A stretch of 64,000 bases of DNA, taken from Ralstonia sp. UNC404CL21Col (GTDB lineage Bacteria > Pseudomonadota > Gammaproteobacteria > Burkholderiales > Burkholderiaceae). Every line of letters begins with the position of its first letter. The first letter of the stretch is position 1. Below the pieces are notes generated by a model, which saw only the letters and a program-made list of their open reading frames with translations, searched no databases and had not been told where the DNA came from. Both the position numbers and the translations under genes were made by a program. Shown piece by piece: positions 18,189 to 27,574 of the stretch. The stretch lies in the NCBI RefSeq assembly GCF_000620465.1, contig NZ_JIBE01000007.1, positions 1 to 64,000 of the forward strand, written 5' to 3'.

Positions 18189-18247
18189 TGTAGCGTTGCC
18201 GTCCCACGCTGCCGATGGCAAATCGTCCGCAAACCCCGCCTGCCAGC

Positions 18248-19264
18248 CTATCGGTTGACGTCGACCACGACGCGCCCGCGCATCTTGCCGGCCATGATGT
18301 CGTGGGCGGCGTCGATGGCCTCCGACAGCGTCACTTCGCGCGTGATGGCAGCCAAGCGATCGGGCAGCAGATCGGCGGCCAGACGCTGCCACGCGGTCTG
18401 GCGCAGCGCGCGCGGGGCCATCACGCTGTCAATGCCGCACAGCGTCACGCCACGCAGGATGAACGGCGCCACCGTGGCCGGAAAATCCATGCCCTGCGCC
18501 AGCCCGCAGGCCGTGACCACGCCGCCATAGCGCACCTGTGCGCAGGCGTTGACCAGCGTGTGCGAGCCCACCGAATCGACCACTGCCGCCCAGCGCTCTT
18601 TCTGCAATGGCTTGCCCGGGGCGGCAAGCTCGGCGCGGTCGACGACATCCGTCGCGCCCAGCGCCTGCAGGAAATCGGCCTCGTTCGTCTTGCCGGTCGA
18701 CGCCACCACGCGATAGCCCAGCTTGCCGAGCAGCGCCATGGCGATCGAGCCCACACCGCCCGAGGCGCCCGTCACCAGGACTTCGCCGTCGCCGGGTTTC
18801 ACGCCGGCACGCTCCAGCGCCAGCACGGACAGCATCGCCGTGTAGCCGGCCGTGCCGATCGCCATGGCCTGCCGCGCATCGAGCCCCGCCGGCAATGCGA
18901 CCAGCCAGTCGCCGGAAAGCCGCGCCTGCTGGGCAAGACAACCCCAGTGCGTCTCGCCGACGCCCCAGCCGTTGAGCACCACCGCATCGCCGGTCCGCCA
19001 ATCCGGATGCGACGAATCGAGCACGACGCCCGCGCCGTCGATACCGGCCACCATCGGCCACTTGCGTACGACCGGGCCTTTGCCGGTGATGGCCAGGCCG
19101 TCCTTGTAATTGATGGTCGACCAGTCCACGCGGACCAGCACGTCACCGGCGGTCACGTCGTTGGCCAGCGCTTCGGGTGTGGACAACGCTGCGTCATCGA
19201 GGTCGACGATGTGGGCCAGGGGCCCGCCATCCTGCTTTTCCAGCATCAGCGCGCGAAACGACAT
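18248..19264 (-). CDS. acuI: Acryloyl-CoA reductase-type quinone oxidoreductase (AcuI/YhdH)
   Basis: This 338-residue medium-chain dehydrogenase/reductase lacks the structural zinc lobe and belongs to the YhdH/AcuI group, which reduces acryloyl-CoA with NADPH. The cofactor loop is VTGASGGVGSIAMALLGKLG. The N-terminus (FRALMLEK, then VRVDWSTINYKDGLAITGKGP) and the NGWGVGETHWGCLAQQARL block are typical. The ATG at 19264 starts the conserved protein; a longer frame to 19294 was rejected. Whether acryloyl-CoA is the true substrate here is inference. Confidence 0.85.
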   Translation of the reverse strand: MSFRALMLEKQDGGPLAHIVDLDDAALSTPEALANDVTAGDVLVRVDWSTINYKDGLAITGKGPVVRKWPMVAGIDGAGVVLDSSHPDWRTGDAVVLNGWGVGETHWGCLAQQARLSGDWLVALPAGLDARQAMAIGTAGYTAMLSVLALERAGVKPGDGEVLVTGASGGVGSIAMALLGKLGYRVVASTGKTNEADFLQALGATDVVDRAELAAPGKPLQKERWAAVVDSVGSHTLVNACAQVRYGGVVTACGLAQGMDFPATVAPFILRGVTLCGIDSVMAPRALRQTAWQRLAADLLPDRLAAITREVTLSEAIDAAHDIMAGKMRGRVVVDVNR

Positions 19265-19300
19265 GCCAAGTCTCCGAAGGTGAGGTGAATGCAAGCGCCC

Positions 19301-19330
19301 AAAGAAAAAGCGCCGGATCGACCGGCGCTT
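19301..19330 (-). terminator. Rho-independent terminator after dsbC
   Basis: On the minus strand AAGCGCCGG and CCGGCGCTT form a perfect 9-bp stem with a 5-nt loop, followed by TTTTTCTTT. It lies 12 nt past the dsbC stop and insulates dsbC from acuI. Confidence 0.85.
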
Positions 19331-19342
19331 CCTTCGTGCGAA

Positions 19343-20089
19343 TTACGACTTCTTGAGCGCGGCGAACTTGCGCTCCAGCGTGGCCGCATCGATCAGGCCC
19401 GGCGCCCGCGAGCCATCCGGGAAGATGATGGCCGGCGTGCCGGTCACGTTGAGCTGTTGGCCGAGCTTCAGGTTGGCCTCGAGCGGCGTATCGCAGGTGC
19501 CGGCGCCGCCCGGGGCGGTCTTGGCGGTCATCCAGTCACGCCAGGCCTTGGCGCGGTCAGCCGAGCACCAGATCTGCTTGGCCTTGGTGTTCGAGTCTTC
19601 CGACAGGATCGGGAACAGGAAGGTGTAGACGGTGACGTTGTCGACTTGCGTGAGCATCTGCTCCAGCTTGTGGCAGTACGGGCAGTTCGGATCGGAGAAC
19701 ACGGCGATCTTGCGGGCGCCGTTGCCCTTGACCCACTTCACGGCGCGGTCCAGCGGCAAGTCGGACCACTTCACGCGGTTCAGCTCGGCCAGGCGCTCTT
19801 GTGTGAGGTTGGTGGCGGTCTGCGTGTCGAGCAGGTCGCCGTTGAGCACGTAGCGGCCGGTGGCATCGCTGTAGACGACCTGGCTGCCGAGGTTGATCTC
19901 GTACAGGCCGGCCAGCGGCGACTTGGTGACGCTCTTGATCTCCACGTTCGGGCCCAGGGCCTTCTGCACGGTGGCCTTGACCTTGTCCAAGGCGGGCTCG
20001 GCGGCACCGGCGCTCAATACATAGCCGGCGCCAATGGCTGCCACTGCCACCGCAGAGGCGATGGCCGCCACCCGAATACGAAACGACAT
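19343..20089 (-). CDS. dsbC: Thiol:disulfide interchange protein DsbC
   Basis: This is a 248-residue periplasmic disulfide isomerase. A signal peptide covers about residues 1-30 (ending SAGAAEPA). The dimerisation domain follows, then a thioredoxin fold with active site DPNCPYCHKLEQM. The second disulfide pair of the family is also present (IWCSADRA...GAGTCDTP). The cis-Pro loop is NVTGTPAIIFPDG. The active site is CPYC instead of the CGYC of E. coli, a common variant. It lies 46 nt downstream of the hydroxylase gene and probably shares its transcript, ending at the terminator at 19301-19330. Confidence 0.93.
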   Translation of the reverse strand: MSFRIRVAAIASAVAVAAIGAGYVLSAGAAEPALDKVKATVQKALGPNVEIKSVTKSPLAGLYEINLGSQVVYSDATGRYVLNGDLLDTQTATNLTQERLAELNRVKWSDLPLDRAVKWVKGNGARKIAVFSDPNCPYCHKLEQMLTQVDNVTVYTFLFPILSEDSNTKAKQIWCSADRAKAWRDWMTAKTAPGGAGTCDTPLEANLKLGQQLNVTGTPAIIFPDGSRAPGLIDAATLERKFAALKKS

Positions 20090-20135
20090 AACGACTCCTG
20101 GAACCCCGAAAAACCACAAATCCGCTGAGATGGCC

Positions 20136-21431
20136 TCAGCCGAGTGCGTGCTTGATCAACAAGCGTTTGATAAATGGCGTCATGCCCACCATGCGCATCC
20201 CCGCGTTGCGTACCGTGCGGGGCAGCGCGCCCGGCAGGGCGAACAGTTTGTGCAGACCGTCCGTCGCGGCCGTGAGCGAAAGCAGATCTTCGCGGCGGGC
20301 ACGTTCGTAACGGCGCAGCAACCTCAGATCGCCATGATCGCGCATGGTTTCACGTTCCGCCATCACGCGACCGATTTCGGACACATCCCGCAGCCCGAGG
20401 TTCATGCCCTGGCCGGCCAGCGGATGGATCACATGGGCCGCATCGCCTACCAGCGCCACGCGCGGCGCGACGGCCCGGCTGGCGTGTTGCAGCACGAGCG
20501 GAAAACCCTGCGCAGGCGTGATGTTCGACAAGCGTCCGAAGCGAGCGGCGATGGCGCCACCCGCCGCAGCTTCCACCGCGCGGCACAACGCCTCGGGCGA
20601 CAGCGCGAGCAATTCGCGGGCGTGGTCCTCGCTGGCAGACCACACCATCGACACGCGCCGATCGGGCAGCGGCAGCATCGCGAGAATCTCGCCGCGTACC
20701 GGGGCGGCGTCATCCGTGGCGGCGGCCTGCTCGGCGGAGGCGCCAAGGAACCATTGCCACGCGGTGTCCTGATGCCAGTGTTCGGCCTGGAAGTTGGCGA
20801 CCACGCCAAGCTGGCGATACGGCTTCGCTTCGGCCTGGATGCCGGCCTGCTCGCGCACCCACGAATGCTTGCCGTCGGCGCCGATCACGCATTCCGCGCG
20901 GATCGTCTGCCCGTCCGCCAGCGTCAGCCGCACGGCGTCGGCTTCCATTTCGAAACCGGTGGCGGCATGCGGGAAGGTCTGCACCGTGTGGGCAAAGCGC
21001 AGCGCCGTTTCCAGCGCGCGCTCGACCAGCGACGATTCGGCAATCCACGCCAATTGCGGCGTGCCGGCTGCGTAGGCGGAAAAGTGCAGGTCGGGGTGGG
21101 CGTGCTCGCCGCGCGCGGCAGCGTCATCGCCGAAGATGCGCATGTCGTGCACCGGCTGCACGCGCGTCATGTCGAGCGCCGGCCAGATGCGCAACTGGTC
21201 CAGCAGCGCCTGGGAGCTGGACGAGAACGCGTAGACACGCGCGTCCCAGGCGTCCGGCCCGGCGGGCGCGGCGGCTGGCGCGGGCGGTGCGATATGCGCG
21301 ATGCGCAAGCCGATCTGCGCCAGCCGCAGGGCGCAGGCACGCCCGACGATGCCGCCGCCCACCACGGCCAAGTGGTAGGGCGCAGCCTCCCGGGAAGCCG
21401 CCTTGGAAGAGGAAAACGCGGGTGTATTCAT
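20136..21431 (-). CDS. UbiH/UbiF/VisC/COQ6-family FAD-dependent hydroxylase
   Basis: This 431-residue flavoprotein monooxygenase is probably involved in ring hydroxylation of ubiquinone. FAD motifs are the N-terminal VVGGGIVGRACALRLAQ, the DG motif VIGADGKHSWVR, and VALVGDAAHVIHPLAGQGMNLGLRDV with the UbiH-family consensus. The ATG at 21431 is 10 nt from a TATAAT box (21446-21441 on the minus strand), so the message may be nearly leaderless. Which ring position it hydroxylates (UbiH, UbiI, UbiF or UbiM type) cannot be told from sequence by eye. Confidence 0.88.
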   Translation of the reverse strand: MNTPAFSSSKAASREAAPYHLAVVGGGIVGRACALRLAQIGLRIAHIAPPAPAAAPAGPDAWDARVYAFSSSSQALLDQLRIWPALDMTRVQPVHDMRIFGDDAAARGEHAHPDLHFSAYAAGTPQLAWIAESSLVERALETALRFAHTVQTFPHAATGFEMEADAVRLTLADGQTIRAECVIGADGKHSWVREQAGIQAEAKPYRQLGVVANFQAEHWHQDTAWQWFLGASAEQAAATDDAAPVRGEILAMLPLPDRRVSMVWSASEDHARELLALSPEALCRAVEAAAGGAIAARFGRLSNITPAQGFPLVLQHASRAVAPRVALVGDAAHVIHPLAGQGMNLGLRDVSEIGRVMAERETMRDHGDLRLLRRYERARREDLLSLTAATDGLHKLFALPGALPRTVRNAGMRMVGMTPFIKRLLIKHALG

Positions 21432-21792
21432 GGTGAGCCGATTATAGCGGCGGGGGGTGTTGCGGCCTTGCGGGCGCGCAAAAGTGTCGCGCGGGATACA
21501 AGCGCCGCTGCCTCTGGGCTCGGGGTTTACGCCTATCGAGTCAAAGAGGCACATAAGCCGCTTTAGATCACTGATGCGTCCGCCGCATATTCAGGACGCA
21601 TATGTGCGACCTGCGCCGCAAATATGGCAAACACGTCTCCTGCCCGCAAACCCTGATGTGACGCCATTTACACCTTCGCGCAAGCACTCAAGTCATCCGC
21701 CGGGATGGACGATAAAAGCCGGGTAATTCGACGTTTTGAAGGACGTGCCCCGCCGATACAGTGCGGGTCCGATCCACGCATTTCTCATCGCC

Positions 21793-22182
21793 ATGTGGAC
21801 TTGTTCCGAACGCTCCGCCGTATCGCTGATGCTGGCCGCGCTGCTGGTACTGGCCGGCTGTGCGCAGATGCCCGCCCAGCCCCCCGCCCCCGTGGCCCGC
21901 ACCGCGCCCACGGGCGAAGTCATGACCTTCGCCATCCCGCCCGACGCGCTGGGCGCGCATGACCCGCAACTGACCGCCGTGCTGACCAAGGCGGGCGCGC
22001 TTGCCGCTGCGCAAAAACGGCCGGCGACGATCCAGGTGGCCGCACTGGCCCAGGATTTCCGCTATCTGAATCAGGCGCTGTGGAACGGCGTGCCGGCCCA
22101 GCGTGCCAGCTACGTGCGCCTGGAAAACCTGACCGTCAGCGCCAGCCAGCCCTACAGCGTGACGATCCGCACGCAGGACTAA
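21793..22182 (+). CDS. Hypothetical lipoprotein
   Basis: This is a 129-residue protein with a type II signal peptide (ALLVLAGC, lipidated Cys at about residue 23) and a Pro-rich linker. A globular part follows ending in SYVRLENLTVSASQPYSVTIRTQD, likely beta strands. I do not recognise the family. The ATG 21793 is preferred because it starts the signal peptide; an in-frame TTG at 21736 would add 19 residues. It heads a three-gene set with a secreted protein and a lytic transglycosylase. The 360 nt upstream, back to the hydroxylase gene, hold only that gene's -10 box. Confidence 0.7.
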   Translation: MWTCSERSAVSLMLAALLVLAGCAQMPAQPPAPVARTAPTGEVMTFAIPPDALGAHDPQLTAVLTKAGALAAAQKRPATIQVAALAQDFRYLNQALWNGVPAQRASYVRLENLTVSASQPYSVTIRTQD

Positions 22183-22192
22183 GAGGAACGTC

Positions 22193-22534
22193 ATGCGTAT
22201 GACCCATCTGCTCTTCCCGCTCACCGTCGGCCTGCTGAGCGTCCCGGCCGCCTCGGCTTTTGCCGCCCCGCCCGATGCACTGATGCCGGCGACGGCCGCG
22301 GCGCCCGACCGCGTCTATCCGCCCCTGCCCTCGCTGGCGATGCTGCCGCCCGGCGGCGGTAGCGGCGAAATCGAGCCCCAGCCCGCGGCACACACGCGCG
22401 GCGGCAAGCGCAAGGTTGTGACCACGCAGTGGCGCAAGGCAACCGAGCCCGTGCCGCGCATGGTGGTGTCGGAGGCCTCGCACACGTATCTGGCCGGCAT
22501 CGAGCGTCAGCTTGAAGTGGCCCTGCAGAAGTAA
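22193..22534 (+). CDS. Hypothetical secreted protein
   Basis: This 113-residue protein has a signal peptide (residues 1-24, ending ASAFAAPP). A Pro/Gly-rich disordered middle with a basic patch (GGKRKVV) follows, then a short conserved-looking C-terminus (MVVSEASHTYLAGIERQLEVALQK). The start has AAGAGG upstream and lies 10 nt after the lipoprotein gene. The family is not recognised. Its context with a transglycosylase suggests an envelope-spanning assembly or pilus accessory role, but this is only a guess. Confidence 0.65.
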   Translation: MRMTHLLFPLTVGLLSVPAASAFAAPPDALMPATAAAPDRVYPPLPSLAMLPPGGGSGEIEPQPAAHTRGGKRKVVTTQWRKATEPVPRMVVSEASHTYLAGIERQLEVALQK

Positions 22535-22558
22535 TCCACGATTGCCGCCGGAGCCGTC

Positions 22559-23032
22559 ATGCCCCTCGCCCGCCTTCTTTGCTTGAACTGGCGCCGCCTT
22601 GCCGCGGCACTCTTGCTGGCGGCTTCCAGCGTGGCGGCGCACGCAGCGTCAGGCGATTGCTTCGAACAGGCCGGCACCTATCAGGGCGTCAACCCGACGG
22701 TGCTGCGCGCGATCGTGTGGTTCGAATCGAAGGGCGACCCGGCCGCCATCCACCGCAACGCCGATGGCTCGGTCGACATTGGCCAGGCGCAGATCAACTC
22801 GATTCACTTCGGCACGCTGGCGCGCTACGGCGTACCGCGCCATGCGCTGACCGACGCCTGCGTCAACGTGTTCGTGGCGGCCTGGCTGCTCAAGCAAAAA
22901 ATGGTTCGCCATGGAAACACGTGGCGGGCCATCGGCGCGTATCACTCCGAGACGCCCGTCCACCGCGACGCCTATGCGCGGAGCATCCAGCGGGTGCTGA
23001 TGTCGTGGGGGGAATTGCGGGCCGACCGCTGA
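22559..23032 (+). CDS. Lytic transglycosylase, IagB/VirB1-like
   Basis: This 157-residue secreted SLT-domain protein has a signal peptide at residues 1-30. The catalytic Glu is in RAIVWFESKGDPAAI. The family block VDIGQAQINSIHFGTLARYGV and the C-terminal WRAIGAYHSETPVHRDAYARSI are typical of small, specialised transglycosylases. These open peptidoglycan for secretion systems, pili or conjugation. It is the last gene of the three-gene set from 21793. No secretion-system genes lie nearby, so its partner machine is unknown. Confidence 0.85.
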   Translation: MPLARLLCLNWRRLAAALLLAASSVAAHAASGDCFEQAGTYQGVNPTVLRAIVWFESKGDPAAIHRNADGSVDIGQAQINSIHFGTLARYGVPRHALTDACVNVFVAAWLLKQKMVRHGNTWRAIGAYHSETPVHRDAYARSIQRVLMSWGELRADR

Positions 23033-23063
23033 ATCGGGTCCGGCCCCGGAACCGGGCTGCCGC

Positions 23064-23441
23064 TCAGTAGTACGAGACGGCGGCGTAGGCCTGACGTGCG
23101 CCGATGGCGCGGCGCTCGCCGCTGACCAGGCGCATCAGTTCATCCTGACGCGGGCAGACCAGCGCACGCACGCGGGCGTCGTTGGCCAGGATGCGCATCA
23201 TCAGGTCGCGCTTGCGCTGCACCTCTTCCTGGGACAAGGCCGGGCGCAGACCGTGGCCGAGGCGCTCCATGTGGGCCGCGCATTCGCGCTCGAGCAAGCT
23301 CACTTCGTCCCAGTCGCCGCGTTCTGCAGCATCCACCATGTCTTCGGACAGGCTGGCGATGGCCTCGTAGCAGGCGAACAAGCCGGCGCTGTCGGAAACC
23401 GTATGGATCGGGCGAGCGGCGGTGGCGACGGTCCAGGACAT
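23064..23441 (-). CDS. FliT-like flagellar chaperone (orphan)
   Basis: This 125-residue all-helical protein resembles FliT, the chaperone that binds FliD and FlhDC. The stretch LFACYEAIASLSEDMVDAAERGDWDEVSLLERECAAHMERL is the FliT-type helix pair, followed by RDLMMRILANDARVRALV. The match is by pattern only. There are no other flagellar genes in the window, so the gene is separated from a fli cluster or has another partner. A perfect GTTACGTT palindrome lies about 190 nt upstream. Confidence 0.5.
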   Translation of the reverse strand: MSWTVATAARPIHTVSDSAGLFACYEAIASLSEDMVDAAERGDWDEVSLLERECAAHMERLGHGLRPALSQEEVQRKRDLMMRILANDARVRALVCPRQDELMRLVSGERRAIGARQAYAAVSYY

Positions 23442-23631
23442 TCTGTGCTCCAGAGTCAAATGTTGTTGTTTGGAGCAAGCCAGTGCAATAGGCATGCCCG
23501 GCCGGTGCCGAACCGCCTCCCACCCGCCCGGAAATGCCGCCAAAGCCTTTGCTGGCTTGGGTTCGCAGGATACGGAGAGCGTCCGGCGGCGGGCATCGCA
23601 GGCCTGAAAAACAGCCGCTCGGGGCGAAGTT

Positions 23632-23652
23632 GTTACGTTTCTGGAACGTAAC
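23632..23652. promoter_or_regulatory. Perfect GTTACGTT palindrome with further GTAACG copies
   Basis: GTTACGTT (23632-23639) and AACGTAAC (23645-23652) form a perfect 8-bp palindrome with a 5-nt centre. Two more GTAACG motifs follow at 23655-23660 and 23666-23671. They lie between the divergent FliT-like gene and ychF, upstream of the TACAAT -10 box of ychF (23751-23756). The factor is unknown. The rest of the 410-nt gap shows nothing else I can support. Confidence 0.4.
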
Positions 23653-23852
23653 GCGTAACGAGGCCGTAACGCCTTCACACCGCGAGCCGCCGAGCGCCTT
23701 GCCCGACCGAATGCGCTTTCATTCCGGGGCGAGAACGCACCCGGAGCGGTTACAATCACGCCTTTCCGTGAACGACGCGCACAGCCCGGATTCCACTGTG
23801 CTGCCGCCTCCTCCCGCGTCACGCAACCCCTTGATTCAGAGCCTTTTTCACC

Positions 23853-24947
<1,095 letters not shown>

Positions 24948-24962
24948 CCCGCACTGGTCCCT

Positions 24963-24994
24963 AAAAGCCCCGCCTCGCCTGCGGGGCTTTTTTC
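24963..24994 (+). terminator. Rho-independent terminator after ychF
   Basis: AAAAGCCCCGC (24963-24973) pairs with GCGGGGCTTTT (24981-24991) around a 7-nt loop, followed by T's. It separates ychF from the sigma-54-linked signalling module. Confidence 0.9.
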
Positions 24995-25131
24995 ATGGCC
25001 GCGCGCCTGAAAATGTGGCCCCGCGGTTGTAAGGTTGAGGCGGCCCGGCATCACTTTTTTACACGCGAGCGAAATCGCCCCTGCGACTTTGATGCTCGCC
25101 AACGGGCGTCACTGCGCCACTTTCGCGTCCC

Positions 25132-25146
25132 TGGCACGCCGGTTGC
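25132..25146 (+). promoter_or_regulatory. Consensus sigma-54 (-24/-12) promoter for the phytochrome-like kinase operon
   Basis: TGGCAC (25132-25137), a 5-nt spacer and TTGC (25143-25146) match the sigma-54 consensus exactly, with the GG and GC dinucleotides 10 nt apart. The predicted start near 25158 leaves a 5' leader of about 100 nt before the kinase ATG at 25260. Sigma-54 promoters need an enhancer-binding activator; none is encoded nearby. No good sigma-70 promoter is visible in the 312-nt gap. Confidence 0.65.
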
Positions 25147-25259
25147 GTAGCCCACGGCGGATACGCTGAACCCCGGCAGGCTCGACGCCCGGGGCAGCCC
25201 GCCGCTCCCGCCTGGCACGTTCAGCCGAGGCACTTGGGACGGCGCACTCGCCCAACGCC

Positions 25260-27548
25260 ATGAGTTCGCAATCGCCCCCGCCCTTGTCTGCAGTTGACGA
25301 CATCGACGCCTCGCCCGGCATCGGCAGCAACGCTGCCATCCAGTCGCGCGGTGTGTTGCTGTGCCTGTCCGAACCCGATCTGTGCATCCATCAGGTCAGC
25401 GAAAACCTGGAGACTGCGCTGGGGATACCGCTGGCCTCCGCGCTGCAAGGGCCCGTCGAACGTGTGACCGGCAGCGCGGGCCGTGAGGTGCTGGAGCGCG
25501 CCGTGGCTACGCATAGCATCGACGGCCATCCGCTCTATATCGGCACGCTGCAGACGCCGCACGGGCACGCGCTCGACGCGGTGGTGCACCGGCACAAGGG
25601 CACGCTGATCCTGGAGCTGGAGCCCGCCGTGCATGCGGCCGACGGCGCGTTTGCGTCGATGTACCCGCTGGTGCGCACGTTCGTCGCCAGCCTGCAGGCC
25701 GTCAACACGGTCGATGCGCTGACGGACGTGGCCGCGCGCGAGGTTCGCCGCCTCACCGATTTTGGCCGCGTCACGATCTACCGGATCGACAGCGATGGTT
25801 CCTTGCAGGCGCTCGCCGAAGCGCGTGACGCTGCCTATGACACCTTGGCCGGCACACACCTGCGTGGCGCCGGCATGACGCCGGAATTGCGCAGTCTGTA
25901 TAGCCACAACCCGTTGCGTCTGGTGGCGGACGTCGACGACACGCCCGTCGGTCTAGTGCCGCCGCTGCATCCCTCCACCGGACGGGCGACCGATCTGGCC
26001 TACGCAGCCCTGCGCGCCGCGTCCGAAGCACAGCGCGAAACCATGCGCGGCATGGGCGCGCGGGCTTCCCTCACGCTGGCGCTGACCGTGCGCGGCGATC
26101 TCTGGGGATTGATCGTCTGTCACCATGCCACGCCGTGTTCGCTGTCGTTCGAAGTGCGCACGGCGTGCGAACACCTGGCGCAGATTCTGTCGCTGCAGAT
26201 CGAAGCGAAGGAAGACCGCGCGGAGATCGCGCACCGCCTGGAACTGCGACGCATCCTGGTACGCCTGCTGGCGGCGATGGCCGACCGGGACCATTTCCAC
26301 GAAGGCCTGCTCGAGCACCCCGCCGATCTGCTGGGCTTTGCGTCAGCCAGCGGCGCGGCCATCGTGCGTCAGGGCGAGTGTGTGCGCATCGGCGCGGCGC
26401 CAGACGAGGCGAGCATCCTGCGGCTGACCGAATGGCTTGCCAAGGAACACCCCGGCGAGGTGTTCCACACCGACCGGCTGGCCAGCACCTATCCGGACGG
26501 CGCCGCGCTACTGCCGCAGGCCAGCGGCGTGCTGGCCGTGCAGGTTTCCCAGCTGCATCGCCACTACGTGCTGTGGTTCCGCCCCGAAACGCCGCAGACC
26601 GTGCACTGGGCGGGCGACGCGCCGGACGCAGCCGTCGACCACGACAGCCGCAACATGCTGGGCCGCACACGCCACTGGCAGCAGCACATCGCGCACACTT
26701 CGCGCCCGTGGCGCACCAGCGAAGTGGAAACTGCCGCGGAGTTCCGCTACGCCGTCCTGAACATCGTGCTGCGCCGCGCCGAAGAAGCTGCGGAACTGAC
26801 GAGCGAGCTGCGCCGCGCCAACCACGAACTCGAAGCGTTTTCGTATTCCGTGTCGCACGACTTGCGCGCACCGCTGCGCCATATCGCCGGCTATGCCGAA
26901 CTGCTCGACGAGATGGAGGGCCAGCACGTCTCGGAGCGTGGGCGACACTTTCTGCAGACGATCTCGGAGTCGTCGCGCTTTGCGGGCAAGCTGGTCGACG
27001 ATCTGCTCACCTTCTCGCAGATGGGCCGCGGCGCGCTGCACCTGACCGATGTCGACCTCGCGCAGCTCGTACGCGGCGTCGTGCGCGACCTCACGATGGA
27101 CCAGGGCCGGCGCCATATCGAATGGAACATCGCCGCGTTGCCGGTGGTGCGCGCCGACCCGGCGTTCCTGCAACTGGCGATGCGCAACCTGCTTTCCAAC
27201 GCCGTGAAATACACGCGTGACCGTGATCCGGCGCGCATCCATATCGACGCCGAACAGACCGACACCGAAACCATCGTGCGCATTGCCGACAACGGCGTCG
27301 GCTTCTCGATGGAATACGTAGCTAAGCTGTTCGGCGTGTTCCAGCGGCTGCATCGCATGGATGAGTTCGAGGGCACCGGCATCGGCCTGGCCAATGTGCG
27401 GCGCATCATCGATCGCCACGGCGGCCGCACCTGGGCCGAGGGCGAGCTTGATCGCGGCGCGACGTTCTACTTCGCGCTGCCGCGCTCGCCCGACCCGCTG
27501 GCGGCATCCGGAGCCGGCCTCCGCTCGCCCGCGACCCGCGATGCCTGA
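25260..27548 (+). CDS. Bacteriophytochrome-like histidine kinase lacking bilin-binding residues
   Basis: This is a 762-residue protein with PAS-GAF-PHY sensory domains and a C-terminal kinase. The phytochrome signature LWGLIVCHH is at residues 281-289. The kinase has the phospho-acceptor His533 (YSVSHDLRAPLRH), the N box LLSNAVKYT and G boxes (DNGVGF, GTGIGL). Key chromophore residues are changed. There is no Cys at the N-terminal attachment site (residue about 16; the following IQPHG motif reads IQSRG). The DIP motif is replaced by GMTP (205-208). The bilin-pocket His before the MGV-type stretch is Gln258. The protein therefore probably does not bind biliverdin in the usual way. No heme oxygenase gene is adjacent. 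It is cotranscribed with a response regulator and a hybrid kinase. Confidence 0.88.
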   Translation: MSSQSPPPLSAVDDIDASPGIGSNAAIQSRGVLLCLSEPDLCIHQVSENLETALGIPLASALQGPVERVTGSAGREVLERAVATHSIDGHPLYIGTLQTPHGHALDAVVHRHKGTLILELEPAVHAADGAFASMYPLVRTFVASLQAVNTVDALTDVAAREVRRLTDFGRVTIYRIDSDGSLQALAEARDAAYDTLAGTHLRGAGMTPELRSLYSHNPLRLVADVDDTPVGLVPPLHPSTGRATDLAYAALRAASEAQRETMRGMGARASLTLALTVRGDLWGLIVCHHATPCSLSFEVRTACEHLAQILSLQIEAKEDRAEIAHRLELRRILVRLLAAMADRDHFHEGLLEHPADLLGFASASGAAIVRQGECVRIGAAPDEASILRLTEWLAKEHPGEVFHTDRLASTYPDGAALLPQASGVLAVQVSQLHRHYVLWFRPETPQTVHWAGDAPDAAVDHDSRNMLGRTRHWQQHIAHTSRPWRTSEVETAAEFRYAVLNIVLRRAEEAAELTSELRRANHELEAFSYSVSHDLRAPLRHIAGYAELLDEMEGQHVSERGRHFLQTISESSRFAGKLVDDLLTFSQMGRGALHLTDVDLAQLVRGVVRDLTMDQGRRHIEWNIAALPVVRADPAFLQLAMRNLLSNAVKYTRDRDPARIHIDAEQTDTETIVRIADNGVGFSMEYVAKLFGVFQRLHRMDEFEGTGIGLANVRRIIDRHGGRTWAEGELDRGATFYFALPRSPDPLAASGAGLRSPATRDA

Positions 27549-27574
27549 TCGTTCTTTCTACGTTCATTGTCACC

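Noticed and set aside
21457-21726. 89-codon ORF between the hydroxylase and lipoprotein genes
   Set aside because: No ribosome binding site and no recognisable sequence; likely random in a 360-nt gap.
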